Shown here: positions 13,190-19,075 of the stretch, in pieces | Layout of the letters: the number at the start of each line of letters is the position of its first letter | How positions within the stretch are numbered: the stretch's first letter is position 1 | Origin: Actinomycetota bacterium | GTDB lineage: Bacteria > Actinomycetota > Thermoleophilia > Gaiellales > Gaiellaceae | Assembly: GCA_005885565.1 (NCBI GenBank) | Contig: VAXK01000150.1 | Span: 1 to 19,075 of the forward strand | Length of the DNA stretch: 19,075 bases | Direction: 5' to 3' | Notes under the pieces: generated by a model | Databases searched by the model: none | Told to the model about the DNA's origin: nothing | Seen by the model: the letters and a program-made list of their open reading frames with translations, nothing else | Translations under genes and position numbers: made by a program

Positions 13190-15088
13190 TCAGCTCCCCG
13201 CCGCCGGGACGGCGACCGGGCCGAGGGTCGCGGTCGGCGGCGCGCCTTCGACACCGTACTCGTAGGGACCGGAGTTGACGATCGGGATGCGCTCGAAGTT
13301 CTCGAGCGGCACCGGCGTCGGCACCTGCCACTCGAGCCCTCGTGAGGCCCACGGATTCTCAGCCGCCGGGATGCGGGCGAAGACGAGCGAGTAGATCAGG
13401 TTCGCGATGAAGATCAGCATCGAGGAGCCGAGCACGAAGGCGGACGCCGAGACGAAGTCGTTGAGCGTCTGGAGGCTCGGCGCGTAGGTCGAGACCCGGC
13501 GCGGCATGTCGAGGAAGCCGGCCGCGAAGAGCGGGAAGAAGGTCAGGTTGAAGAACACGAACATGAGCCAGAAGTGGATCTTCCCGAGCCGCTCGTTGAG
13601 GACGACGCCCGTCATCTTGGGCAGCCAGTAGTAGACGGCGGCGAAGAAGGCGAAGACGAGCCCGCCCATGATCGTGTAGTGGAAGTGCGCCATGACGAAG
13701 TAGCTGCCGTGGGTCGTCACGTCGCTCGGGACGTCGGAGAGGAAGATCCCCGACAGGCCCCCGATCAGGAAGTTGAAGAAGAAGGCGAGCGCGAACAGCA
13801 TCGGCACGGTGAAGCGGATCCGTCCGTGCCAGAGCGTCCCCATCGCGTTCAGGAAGATGAACCCGGTCGGGATCGAGATGAGCTCCGTCGTGAGCATGTA
13901 GAAGGGCCGGAGGCCCGAGTTCATGCCGCTCACGAACAGGTGGTGCTGCCACACCATGAAGCTGAGGAAGGTGACGCCGAGCATGCCGGCGACGGCGAGC
14001 TTGTAGCCCCAGAGCGGCTTCCGCGCGAACACGGGCAGGATCTCGAGGACGATCCCGAAGCCGGGCAGCGCGAGGATGTAGACCTCCGGGTGGCCGAAGA
14101 ACCAGAAGAGGTTCTCGTACAGGTACGGGCTGCCGCCCGAGCTCGTCAGGTAGAAGGACGTGTTCGCCGCCCGGTCCATCAGCTCCATCAGCAGGGCGGC
14201 GATCAGCACCGGGGCCGCGAGCGCCATCAGGATCGACGTCGAGAGCACGCCCCAGACGAAGATCGGCAGGCGCGTCCAGGTGAGGCCCGGCGCGCGCATG
14301 GTCAGGATCGTCGTCAGCAGGTTGATCCCGGTCAGGGTCAGCGAGAGCCCGATCAGCATGAACGCGAAGATGTAGGCGTCCATCCCCGACCGTCCCTCGG
14401 TGCCGAGCGGCGCATAGCCCGTCCAGCCGGTCGGGATCCCGCCGAAGGCGATCGCGGACAAGAGGATCAGGCCAGCGGGCGGGACGAGCCAGAACGTGAG
14501 GGCCTCGATGCGGGGGAAGGCCATCCGCCTGGCCCCGATCATGAGCGGCACGAAGTAGTTCCCGAACGGCCCCAGGATGAAGGCCGAGGTCATCATGATC
14601 ATCATCGTCCCGTGCAGGCTCATGAGGCTCAGGTACTGGCCTGCCGGCCAGGCGCGCTCGACGGGCCGCAACAGCTCCGTCCGCATCAGCATCGCGTTCA
14701 GCCCGCCGATGAAGAAGAAGATCCCGACGCCGAAGAAGTACTGGATGCCGACCACCTTGTGGTCGGTGCAGAGCGTGAAGTAGCGGGCGGCGCCGCCGGA
14801 CTCCTTCTCGCGCACGGTCGCGGGCCGGCCGAGCAGGCGTGAGACCGGATAGTTGAAGAAGCCGAGCCCGCCCAGCCACCCGATCAAGCCGAACAGGTAG
14901 CCCATGAGGATGCCGACGTCGTTCTGGTCGGTCGCGATCAGGTAGTCGTTCCCGACCGCGATCTGGCCCCCGATCCATGCGCCGAGGAACCAGCCGCCCG
15001 CCCCGAGCGCGAGGGCCGTGAACATGTTGAAGCCGATGAGCCCCCTCCATGCGGGCAGCAGCGGCCTTTCGGCGGCGTAGGTCGTCAT
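13190..15088 (-). CDS. ctaD: Cytochrome c oxidase subunit I with N-terminal extension
   Basis: Catalytic subunit reducing O2 to water. All metal ligands are visible: His159 (SLHGTMMI, heme a), His333 and Tyr337 (FFGHPEVYILALPG, CuB and cross-linked Tyr), His382-His383 (VWQHHLF, CuB), His468 and His470 (VMAHFHYTIMGG, hemes). Unusual: the D-channel Asp is Arg188 (IGARRMAFP where the family has GAxDMAFP), the following Asn pair is E195-A196, and the K-channel Lys is Ile411 (SIPTGFIFLN where the family has PTGxKVFN). Glu335, at the top of the D channel, is kept. Residues 1-100 form an extra domain with two helices (about 15-40, 58-80) before the usual start YFTLCTDHKVVGIQYF. It has 632 residues; ATG at 15086-15088. 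Confidence 0.95.
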   Translation of the reverse strand: MTTYAAERPLLPAWRGLIGFNMFTALALGAGGWFLGAWIGGQIAVGNDYLIATDQNDVGILMGYLFGLIGWLGGLGFFNYPVSRLLGRPATVREKESGGAARYFTLCTDHKVVGIQYFFGVGIFFFIGGLNAMLMRTELLRPVERAWPAGQYLSLMSLHGTMMIMMTSAFILGPFGNYFVPLMIGARRMAFPRIEALTFWLVPPAGLILLSAIAFGGIPTGWTGYAPLGTEGRSGMDAYIFAFMLIGLSLTLTGINLLTTILTMRAPGLTWTRLPIFVWGVLSTSILMALAAPVLIAALLMELMDRAANTSFYLTSSGGSPYLYENLFWFFGHPEVYILALPGFGIVLEILPVFARKPLWGYKLAVAGMLGVTFLSFMVWQHHLFVSGMNSGLRPFYMLTTELISIPTGFIFLNAMGTLWHGRIRFTVPMLFALAFFFNFLIGGLSGIFLSDVPSDVTTHGSYFVMAHFHYTIMGGLVFAFFAAVYYWLPKMTGVVLNERLGKIHFWLMFVFFNLTFFPLFAAGFLDMPRRVSTYAPSLQTLNDFVSASAFVLGSSMLIFIANLIYSLVFARIPAAENPWASRGLEWQVPTPVPLENFERIPIVNSGPYEYGVEGAPPTATLGPVAVPAAGS

Positions 15089-15958
15089 CTAGCCGGCCCT
15101 CCTGAACGGCGCTGGGAAGTAGGTCCGCCCGAACGGCGGGAGGTACCTCAGGTTGGGAGCCTCCGCCTTCTGCTCCGAGCTGATCCAGCTCTTGAACGCC
15201 ACCGGCGTCACGACGTTGCCGGTCTGGAACATGTGTCCGTGCCAGAGCCCGCAGAGCTCGGCGCAGCGGATGTTGAAGTTGCCGTCGTCCCGCGTGTGGA
15301 CGAAGGCCACGTTGTCGACGCCCGGAACGGCGTCGGCCTTGACGCCCAGCTGGTAGGCCCAGAAGGAGTGCGTGACGTCGAGCGAGGTGACGTGGAACTC
15401 GATCGGCGAGTGGTTCGGGAGCTCGAGGTGGTCGGTCTCGACGTCCTGGTAGGCCGGGAACCGGTACGTCCAGTTCCACTGCTGGCCGATCACCTGGACG
15501 ACGAGGTCCTGGCTCCGGTGGCTCGGGACGGCGACGGGATCCGGGCCCTGGCCGCCGCCGGCGCCGTGGGAGCTGACGATCAGCGTGTAGCTCCCCCAGG
15601 CGGCCAGGGCGACCACGATGACCGAGGTGAAGAGCACCCAGGCCGTCTGCATCGGGACGTGCCCGCGCAGAGGCGGCCCGTCGACGATCGCCGCCCCGCG
15701 CTCGCGGAAGGCGACGATCGAGTAGAGGAAGAAGACGAGGACGCTCACGACGATGGGCGCGAGGAGCGCGGTCATCAGCGTGTTCGCGTCCCGCTGTGAC
15801 CCGGCCTCCGAGGTCATGCGGCCGGGCGGGAGGTGGGGGCCGAGGACGAGCACGATCAGCGGAATCGCGACGGCCGACAGGACGGCCCAGATGACCACCA
15901 TGCGCAACCAGTGGCGCGGGACCCGCGCCGGCCCGACCTCGGTGTGCGGGATCGTCAT
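15089..15958 (-). CDS. ctaC: Cytochrome c oxidase subunit II (CuA)
   Basis: Receives electrons from cytochrome c through the binuclear CuA centre outside the membrane. It has 289 residues with three probable hydrophobic helices (about 19-41, 63-84, 105-126), one more than most subunit II proteins; the first may be an uncleaved signal. The CuA domain is complete: QQWNWTYRFPAYQ at 159-171, His197 in SLDVTHSFWAYQLGVKADAVPG, and CAELCGLWHGHM at 232-243 giving C232, E234, C236, H240, M243. No fused cytochrome c domain. Start: ATG at 15956-15958, overlapping the preceding cupredoxin stop as ATGA. The ctaD ATG follows within a base of the TAG. Confidence 0.95.
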   Translation of the reverse strand: MTIPHTEVGPARVPRHWLRMVVIWAVLSAVAIPLIVLVLGPHLPPGRMTSEAGSQRDANTLMTALLAPIVVSVLVFFLYSIVAFRERGAAIVDGPPLRGHVPMQTAWVLFTSVIVVALAAWGSYTLIVSSHGAGGGQGPDPVAVPSHRSQDLVVQVIGQQWNWTYRFPAYQDVETDHLELPNHSPIEFHVTSLDVTHSFWAYQLGVKADAVPGVDNVAFVHTRDDGNFNIRCAELCGLWHGHMFQTGNVVTPVAFKSWISSEQKAEAPNLRYLPPFGRTYFPAPFRRAG

Positions 15959-16608
15959 ACGACCTCGAGCAGACCGTCCATGTAGCCCAGGCTTTGCATC
16001 GGGCCTCCGAAGCCGAGGATGAAGCCGGCGGCGCAGGGCACGAAGCACTGCCAGCGGAAGGTGCCGCGCTTGCCCGTCCGGAAGGTGAACACGATCGTGT
16101 TGTGCGCCTCGGCGAGCGTGCACGGCGCGACGCTGCACTGGTTCGGGGCCTTGTCGGCGACGCCCTTGAGCGGCACGCTGACGCCGAGGTCGGGGATCGC
16201 GAAGGTGTGCGACGCGAGGCTCGGGTCGAGCGTCTTGATCGCCTTGCCGTTGACCGTCACCGGACCGACGGTCCCGTGGAATCCACCCCAGAACGGATTG
16301 CGCAAGCCCGTTGCGGTGTCGTACTGGTAGATCGTGACCGTGACGAGGGAGTGGGCGGGGACCTTCAGGATCGTTCCGTGGACCCACTTGCCCTGCGGGT
16401 TCTTCGCCAGGTAGGAGACCCAGTCCGGGTGCGGCTTGAAGCCGAGTGACGCGACCGTCTGGAGCGTGAGCCTGGCCCGCGGCGCGCTTCCCGATGCGGC
16501 GACCGAAGGCGGCGTCATCATCAGGTAGCTGACGATGTAGTACGCCGTGAGGGCGGCAGCGAAAGCGATCCCTGCGGAAACCGCGAGCACTCTTCCTGCT
16601 CGATTCAT
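15955..16608 (-). CDS. Membrane-anchored CuA-like cupredoxin, first gene of the oxidase operon
   Basis: A 217-residue protein with an N-terminal anchor (about 7-31, MNRAGRVLAVSAGIAFAAAL then TAYYIVSYLMM) and one exported cupredoxin-type domain. Seen: HSLVTVTIYQYD, FWGGFHGTVG, SHTFAIPDLGVSVPL (H134, placed like the CuA His of subunit II), then FRWQCFVPCAAGFILGFGG (C188, C192). The CuA His is Phe196 and the CuA Met spacing is Gly199; Met204 or Met210 could substitute. So CxxxC is kept but the full CuA set is not. Start: ATG at 16606-16608 after a GGGGAGG site; a TTG at 16650 is rejected. Overlaps ctaC (ATGA). Probably a copper relay, assembly or electron-transfer protein of this oxidase; inference. 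Confidence 0.85.
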   Translation of the reverse strand: MNRAGRVLAVSAGIAFAAALTAYYIVSYLMMTPPSVAASGSAPRARLTLQTVASLGFKPHPDWVSYLAKNPQGKWVHGTILKVPAHSLVTVTIYQYDTATGLRNPFWGGFHGTVGPVTVNGKAIKTLDPSLASHTFAIPDLGVSVPLKGVADKAPNQCSVAPCTLAEAHNTIVFTFRTGKRGTFRWQCFVPCAAGFILGFGGPMQSLGYMDGLLEVV

Positions 16609-16678
16609 CTTGCCTCCCCGCCCACCGCGCCAGCGATACGGCGGACACAAGATGGTTTCCCGCCCGTGAAGCGCCGCG

Positions 16679-16684
16679 ACTATA
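16679..16684 (-). promoter_or_regulatory. Candidate -10 box of the oxidase operon
   Basis: On the minus strand GTTATAGTCG contains TATAGT, close to TATAAT, about 70 bases before the first ATG of the operon (16608). It is the most AT-rich spot in the 16609-16730 spacer. No good -35 match is seen 16-18 bases upstream, so an activator or alternative sigma factor might be needed. Moderate guess. Confidence 0.4.
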
Positions 16685-16729
16685 ACGCACTGCGAACAGC
16701 CGTGCCGAAGCTCGGGCGGCGTGTTGGGC

Positions 16730-16766
16730 GCCGGGCCGCGCGGCTGGAATGGCCGCGCGGCCCGGC
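16730..16766 (-). terminator. Strong hairpin ending the DUF4331 operon
   Basis: GCCGGGCCGCGCGG (16730-16743) and CCGCGCGGCCCGGC (16753-16766) form a perfect 14-bp GC stem with a 9-base loop. It begins about 10 bases after the stop codon at 16777-16779. No T-tract follows, as is common for hairpin terminators in high-GC actinobacteria. It separates the DUF4331 genes from the oxidase operon promoter region. Confidence 0.65.
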
Positions 16767-16776
16767 GGTAGCTCCG

Positions 16777-17241
16777 CTACGCGAGCGACAGGTCGACTTG
16801 CCGGCCGAGGAACGGCGCCTCGACGACGCCACGGCTCCGGTCGACGACGATCTCGACGTGCGGGCTCTCGCCGCGGCGAAGCTGGGATCGATCCTCGATC
16901 TCGCCCCGCAGCCGGATCGGCGACTCCGATCCCTTCACCTCGGTGACGCGGATGATGCGCGAGAGGCCCGGCAAGCCGATGCCGCTCGTCGCGCCCGGGT
17001 GACCGGCGAGCACCCGACTCGTCACCGTCCCCGACTGCGCCTCCAGGTCGACGGTGCCTTCGACGACGTGGGTCGCGTAGCTCGGAAGCGGCGAGGTGGG
17101 CAGGCCGCCGGAGGCCCTGAACCGGAGCGTGCCGCGCTCGTGGTGGAGCAGGCCGCCCACGAACGGCACCCCGGCTGCGGCCGCGGCGGCGGAGCCGGCT
17201 CCCGCGAGCTTGACGAAGCCCTTGCGGTCCATCTGCTTCAT
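16777..17241 (-). CDS. Small exported protein with Tat-like signal
   Basis: A 154-residue protein not assigned to a family. The N-terminus MKQMDRKGFVKLAGAGSAAA followed by an Ala-rich hydrophobic stretch to about residue 33 looks like a Tat signal, but the twin arginine is R-K (DRKGFVK), so Sec export or anchoring is also possible. The mature part is a likely beta-rich domain: THVVEGTVDLEAQSGTVTSRVL, SRIIRVTEVKGSESPIRLRGEIEDRSQL, HVEIVVDRSRGVVEAPFLG. Start: ATG at 17239-17241 with GGAGG 7 bases upstream; a longer frame to 17316 lies inside the DUF4331 gene. It follows that gene by 16 bases and ends before the strong hairpin. Function unknown. Confidence 0.75.
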   Translation of the reverse strand: MKQMDRKGFVKLAGAGSAAAAAAGVPFVGGLLHHERGTLRFRASGGLPTSPLPSYATHVVEGTVDLEAQSGTVTSRVLAGHPGATSGIGLPGLSRIIRVTEVKGSESPIRLRGEIEDRSQLRRGESPHVEIVVDRSRGVVEAPFLGRQVDLSLA

Positions 17242-17257
17242 CTTCGAGACCTCCTTC

Positions 17258-18265
17258 CTAGACGTGCGGGTTCCCGAGATACGGGAACGTCGATAGGTAG
17301 TCGGTGTGCGGCCCAACGCCGTCGCCTGTGATCTTGCCGTTCGTGACGAGGCTCAGCTCGATGTCGATCACGTCGTCCTGAAGGCGCCGTCCGTTCAGGA
17401 ACCCGGCCGCGCTCGAGTAGTCGAACGTGAGGACGTCCGGCAGCAGGATCTCCGCGATCGCCAGCGCGTCGCCGGCCGAGTAGCCGCCGAGCGCTTCCAG
17501 CTCGGAGGTGAACTCCTCGAGGAAGGTGGGGCCTTCCGCGGTCGCCGCGTTCCGCTGGGCCGCCGGCTGGGTGACGTTGAAGAGGTTCTTGTCCGGGCCG
17601 TGGTTGAACACGGTGTTGATCGCCGGCCTCCCCATCTGATCGGCCTGCGTGAGGTGGTGGGGCTGCATCGTCATCGGCACGAGCGTCCGCACCCAGACGC
17701 CGATGTTCGGGTTCTCGCCGAGCAGCGCGTTCGGCAGCTCGAGCGCGATCCCGAACACGTTCTTGTCGGCGAAGAAGTCGGAACCGGTGAACTGGAGACC
17801 GTTCAGGAAGCCGAGCAGGTCGAAGAAGAACGGGTCGCTGCGAAAGCCGGCGAAGAACTTCACGCCGGTGCGGCCGACGCCGTTGCTGACGATCGCGTTC
17901 GAGCCGAAGCTGACCGGCGCGCCCGCCACGAGCGGCTTCTCATGCCCGTGGAGGTGTCCGTCTTCGACCTGTCCGTTCAGCTCCGCCCGCGTGACTTTCG
18001 CGAACTGCTTGCCGCCGCTCTTCGGCGTGAAGCGGTACCGGAACGCGATGTTCGGCATTGCGTCCGCATCCGTGTCGACGAGCGTCTCGTAGACCGCATC
18101 GGAACGGAACTCGTCGGCGTGCGTCGGTGCCAACGGGTTCACGTTCGATATCAGGACTGTGCGCCCAGGATCGCCCGGCTTCTGGAACGCGTAGTGGTCG
18201 GTGATGTCGACCCGCGTGTCCATCGCCGGGGATGTCAGACCTGGGGCGTCGAGATGATCCGCCAT
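17258..18265 (-). CDS. DUF4331 domain protein
   Basis: A 335-residue protein with the DUF4331 signature: MADHLDAPGLTSPAMDTRVDITDHYAFQ at the N-terminus, FFAGFRSDPFFFDLLGF, GSDFFADKNVFGIALELPN and IGVWVRT. No biochemical function is established for the family to my knowledge; members often occur as secreted proteins. This copy has no signal peptide: residue 1 is followed directly by the conserved HLDAP. Start: ATG at 18263-18265 after GGGAGGGAGG. It is first in a two-gene unit with the small exported protein, and divergent from the sulfite-oxidase-like gene with a 171-bp spacer. Confidence 0.88.
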   Translation of the reverse strand: MADHLDAPGLTSPAMDTRVDITDHYAFQKPGDPGRTVLISNVNPLAPTHADEFRSDAVYETLVDTDADAMPNIAFRYRFTPKSGGKQFAKVTRAELNGQVEDGHLHGHEKPLVAGAPVSFGSNAIVSNGVGRTGVKFFAGFRSDPFFFDLLGFLNGLQFTGSDFFADKNVFGIALELPNALLGENPNIGVWVRTLVPMTMQPHHLTQADQMGRPAINTVFNHGPDKNLFNVTQPAAQRNAATAEGPTFLEEFTSELEALGGYSAGDALAIAEILLPDVLTFDYSSAAGFLNGRRLQDDVIDIELSLVTNGKITGDGVGPHTDYLSTFPYLGNPHV

Positions 18266-18436
18266 GAGCCCTCCCTCCCTTGAGGCTCGATAAGCCTGCG
18301 CCCGATACGAGCGGGCCGCACTCCCTCAGGGACGGCCGCTCGCCCCCTTGCTTGCTCAAGCCGCTGCAAGCTAACCACACCCGGCATTCGTACGAGAGGC
18401 CGTGGCGGTTCGGCTCCCGAGTGCAATGATCGTGGC
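18266..18436. promoter_or_regulatory. Divergent spacer between DUF4331 and sulfite-oxidase-like genes
   Basis: Holds a short hairpin AGGCT/AGCCT (CGATA loop) close to the DUF4331 start. Around 18349-18371 a run of half-sites occurs, GCTTG...CAAGC...GCAAGC. A loose plus-strand promoter TTGCTT, 18 bases, TAACCA can be drawn through that run. The ATG at 18437 has no clear ribosome site, so its transcript may start close to the codon. All of this is weak evidence. Confidence 0.3.
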
Positions 18437-19045
18437 ATGAGCCCGATCTCGCGCGGCTTCCGGGGCCGCGGGCGCCGCGACGACGTCGACCCGAGCCGCA
18501 TCCCTCCCGGGCAGTACGTCACCGGCGACTTCCCGGTGCTCTCGGCCGGGCCGACGCCGCACACGCGGCTCGAGGACTGGACGTTCGCGATCCGCGGCGC
18601 CGTCGACCAGCCCGTCTCCTGGAGCTGGGACGAGCTCCGGGCGCTTCCGAGCGAGACCGTCACCCGCGACATCCACTGCGTGACGAAGTGGTCGAAGCTA
18701 GACACGGTCTGGACCGGCGTCTCGGTCGACACGCTGCTCGCGGACGTCGAGACGAGCGCCGAGCACGTCACGGCTTGGTGCGACGGCGGCTACACGACGA
18801 ACCTTCCGCTCGAGGACGTCACGGGCGGCCGGGCCTGGGTCGCGTACGGCTACGACGGCGAGCCGCTCGACCCCGAGCACGGCGGCCCGGCGCGCCTGCT
18901 CGTCCCGCACCTGTACTTCTGGAAGAGCGCGAAGTGGGTGCGGGGGCTGGAGCTGCGCGAGGACGACGAGCCCGGCTTCTGGGAGACCTACGGCTACCAC
19001 AACTACGGCGACCCGTGGAAAGAGCAGCGCTACGCGGGCGACTGA
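18437..19045 (+). CDS. Sulfite-oxidase-like molybdopterin oxidoreductase, single domain
   Basis: A 202-residue cytoplasmic protein of the oxidoreductase molybdopterin-binding (sulfite oxidase/YedY-type) fold. Seen: PPGQYVTGDFPVLSAGPTPH, LEDWTFAIRGAVDQPVSWSWDEL, the molybdenum ligand Cys81 in TRDIHCVTKWSKLDTVWTGVSV, AWCDGGYTTNLPLED, GPARLLVPHLYFWKSAKWVRGLEL, and the C-terminal FWETYGYHNYGDPWKEQRY. No Tat signal, heme domain or dimerisation domain, unlike true sulfite oxidases. Start: ATG at 18437. The substrate is not known. Its stop overlaps the start of a probable flavin reductase gene, a common arrangement for this short actinobacterial type, which suggests NAD(P)H-linked electron supply (inference). 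Confidence 0.9.
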   Translation: MSPISRGFRGRGRRDDVDPSRIPPGQYVTGDFPVLSAGPTPHTRLEDWTFAIRGAVDQPVSWSWDELRALPSETVTRDIHCVTKWSKLDTVWTGVSVDTLLADVETSAEHVTAWCDGGYTTNLPLEDVTGGRAWVAYGYDGEPLDPEHGGPARLLVPHLYFWKSAKWVRGLELREDDEPGFWETYGYHNYGDPWKEQRYAGD

Positions 19046-19075
19046 CCTGGCAGGTCGCCGGCGTGGTCGAGCTCC
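19042..19075 (+). CDS. Start of probable FAD/NAD(P)H reductase gene (partial)
   Basis: The last 34 bases read (CTG) TWQVAGVVEL in one open frame. It matches my recollection of the N-terminus of ferredoxin-reductase-type flavoproteins that follow short sulfite-oxidase-like genes (TWQVAxVVE...). The CTG at 19042-19044 overlaps the upstream TGA as CTGA, the place where ATGA or GTGA would normally stand. GTG at 19063 is the alternative start but would cut off the first beta strand. Only ten codons are visible, so confidence is limited. Confidence 0.4.
   Translation, partial: MTWQVAGVVEL

Noticed and set aside
11383..13254. 623-codon extension of the heme synthase frame upstream of 12603
   Set aside because: The extra N-terminal part overlaps ctaE in another frame and is Arg/Pro-rich; GTG 12603 forms a GTGA overlap with the ctaE stop and begins a clean helix domain.
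13574..14842. 422-codon plus-strand ORF opposite ctaD
   Set aside because: Low-complexity Asp/Glu/Arg/His composition typical of the antisense of a high-GC membrane gene; ctaD is certain here.
16609..16650. TTG start at 16650 for the cupredoxin
   Set aside because: The added residues (CPPYRWRGGRGG) come from the ribosome binding site region; ATG 16608 has GGGGAGG correctly placed.
15089..16690. 533-codon extension of ctaC upstream of 15958
   Set aside because: It runs through the cupredoxin gene in a shadow frame; ATG 15958 gives a normal subunit II start with an ATGA overlap.
1..19075. CRISPR arrays, tRNA or rRNA genes, insertion sequences
   Set aside because: No spaced direct repeats, cloverleaf-like segments, rRNA motifs or transposase-like ORFs were seen on either strand.

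Overview
The window is high-GC DNA with dense genes, many GTG starts and many 1-8 base gene overlaps. Gene content and protein style suggest a Gram-positive actinobacterium, plausibly of the Thermoleophilia (Gaiella/Solirubrobacter-like). That placement is inference; no rRNA or other taxonomic marker is present.

Layout. (1) Positions 1-3791, minus strand: a DUF4389 membrane protein, phosphoketolase (xfp) and the 5' part of acetate kinase (ackA), apparently one operon. Two perfect hairpins lie between xfp and ackA. (2) Positions 3896-9398, plus strand: a 44-aa Cys-rich peptide overlapping isocitrate lyase (aceA), then malate synthase (aceB). A lower-GC restriction-modification pair follows (intact D12-class adenine methyltransferase, broken DpnII-like nuclease), then a GntR/FCD regulator. 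(3) Positions 9374-16608, minus strand: a 52-aa membrane peptide, and a compact aerobic terminal oxidase operon. In transcription order the operon reads cupredoxin, ctaC, ctaD, ctaE, a fused CtaA-half/CtaB heme synthase, a 47-aa membrane peptide, a SCO copper chaperone and ctaG. (4) Positions 16777-18265, minus strand: a DUF4331 protein and a small exported protein, ending in a strong hairpin. (5) Positions 18437-19075, plus strand: a single-domain sulfite-oxidase-like molybdopterin enzyme and the first codons of what looks like its flavin reductase partner.

How the genes fit together. Xfp makes acetyl phosphate from sugar phosphates, AckA converts it to acetate and ATP, and the divergent aceA/aceB genes assimilate C2 units through the glyoxylate shunt. 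The left third is therefore a C2-metabolism locus. The centre-right encodes a heme-copper oxidase together with its heme and copper assembly factors.

Most interesting points: the CtaA-half/CtaB fusion; a CtaD that keeps all metal ligands but lacks the usual D- and K-channel residues; a CuA-like cupredoxin that has CxxxC but lacks the CuA His and Met; and the Cys-rich micro-ORF coupled to aceA. Three genes (aceA, the nuclease and probably ctaG) each appear to contain a one-base indel at a short homopolymer. This could be real decay or consensus error.
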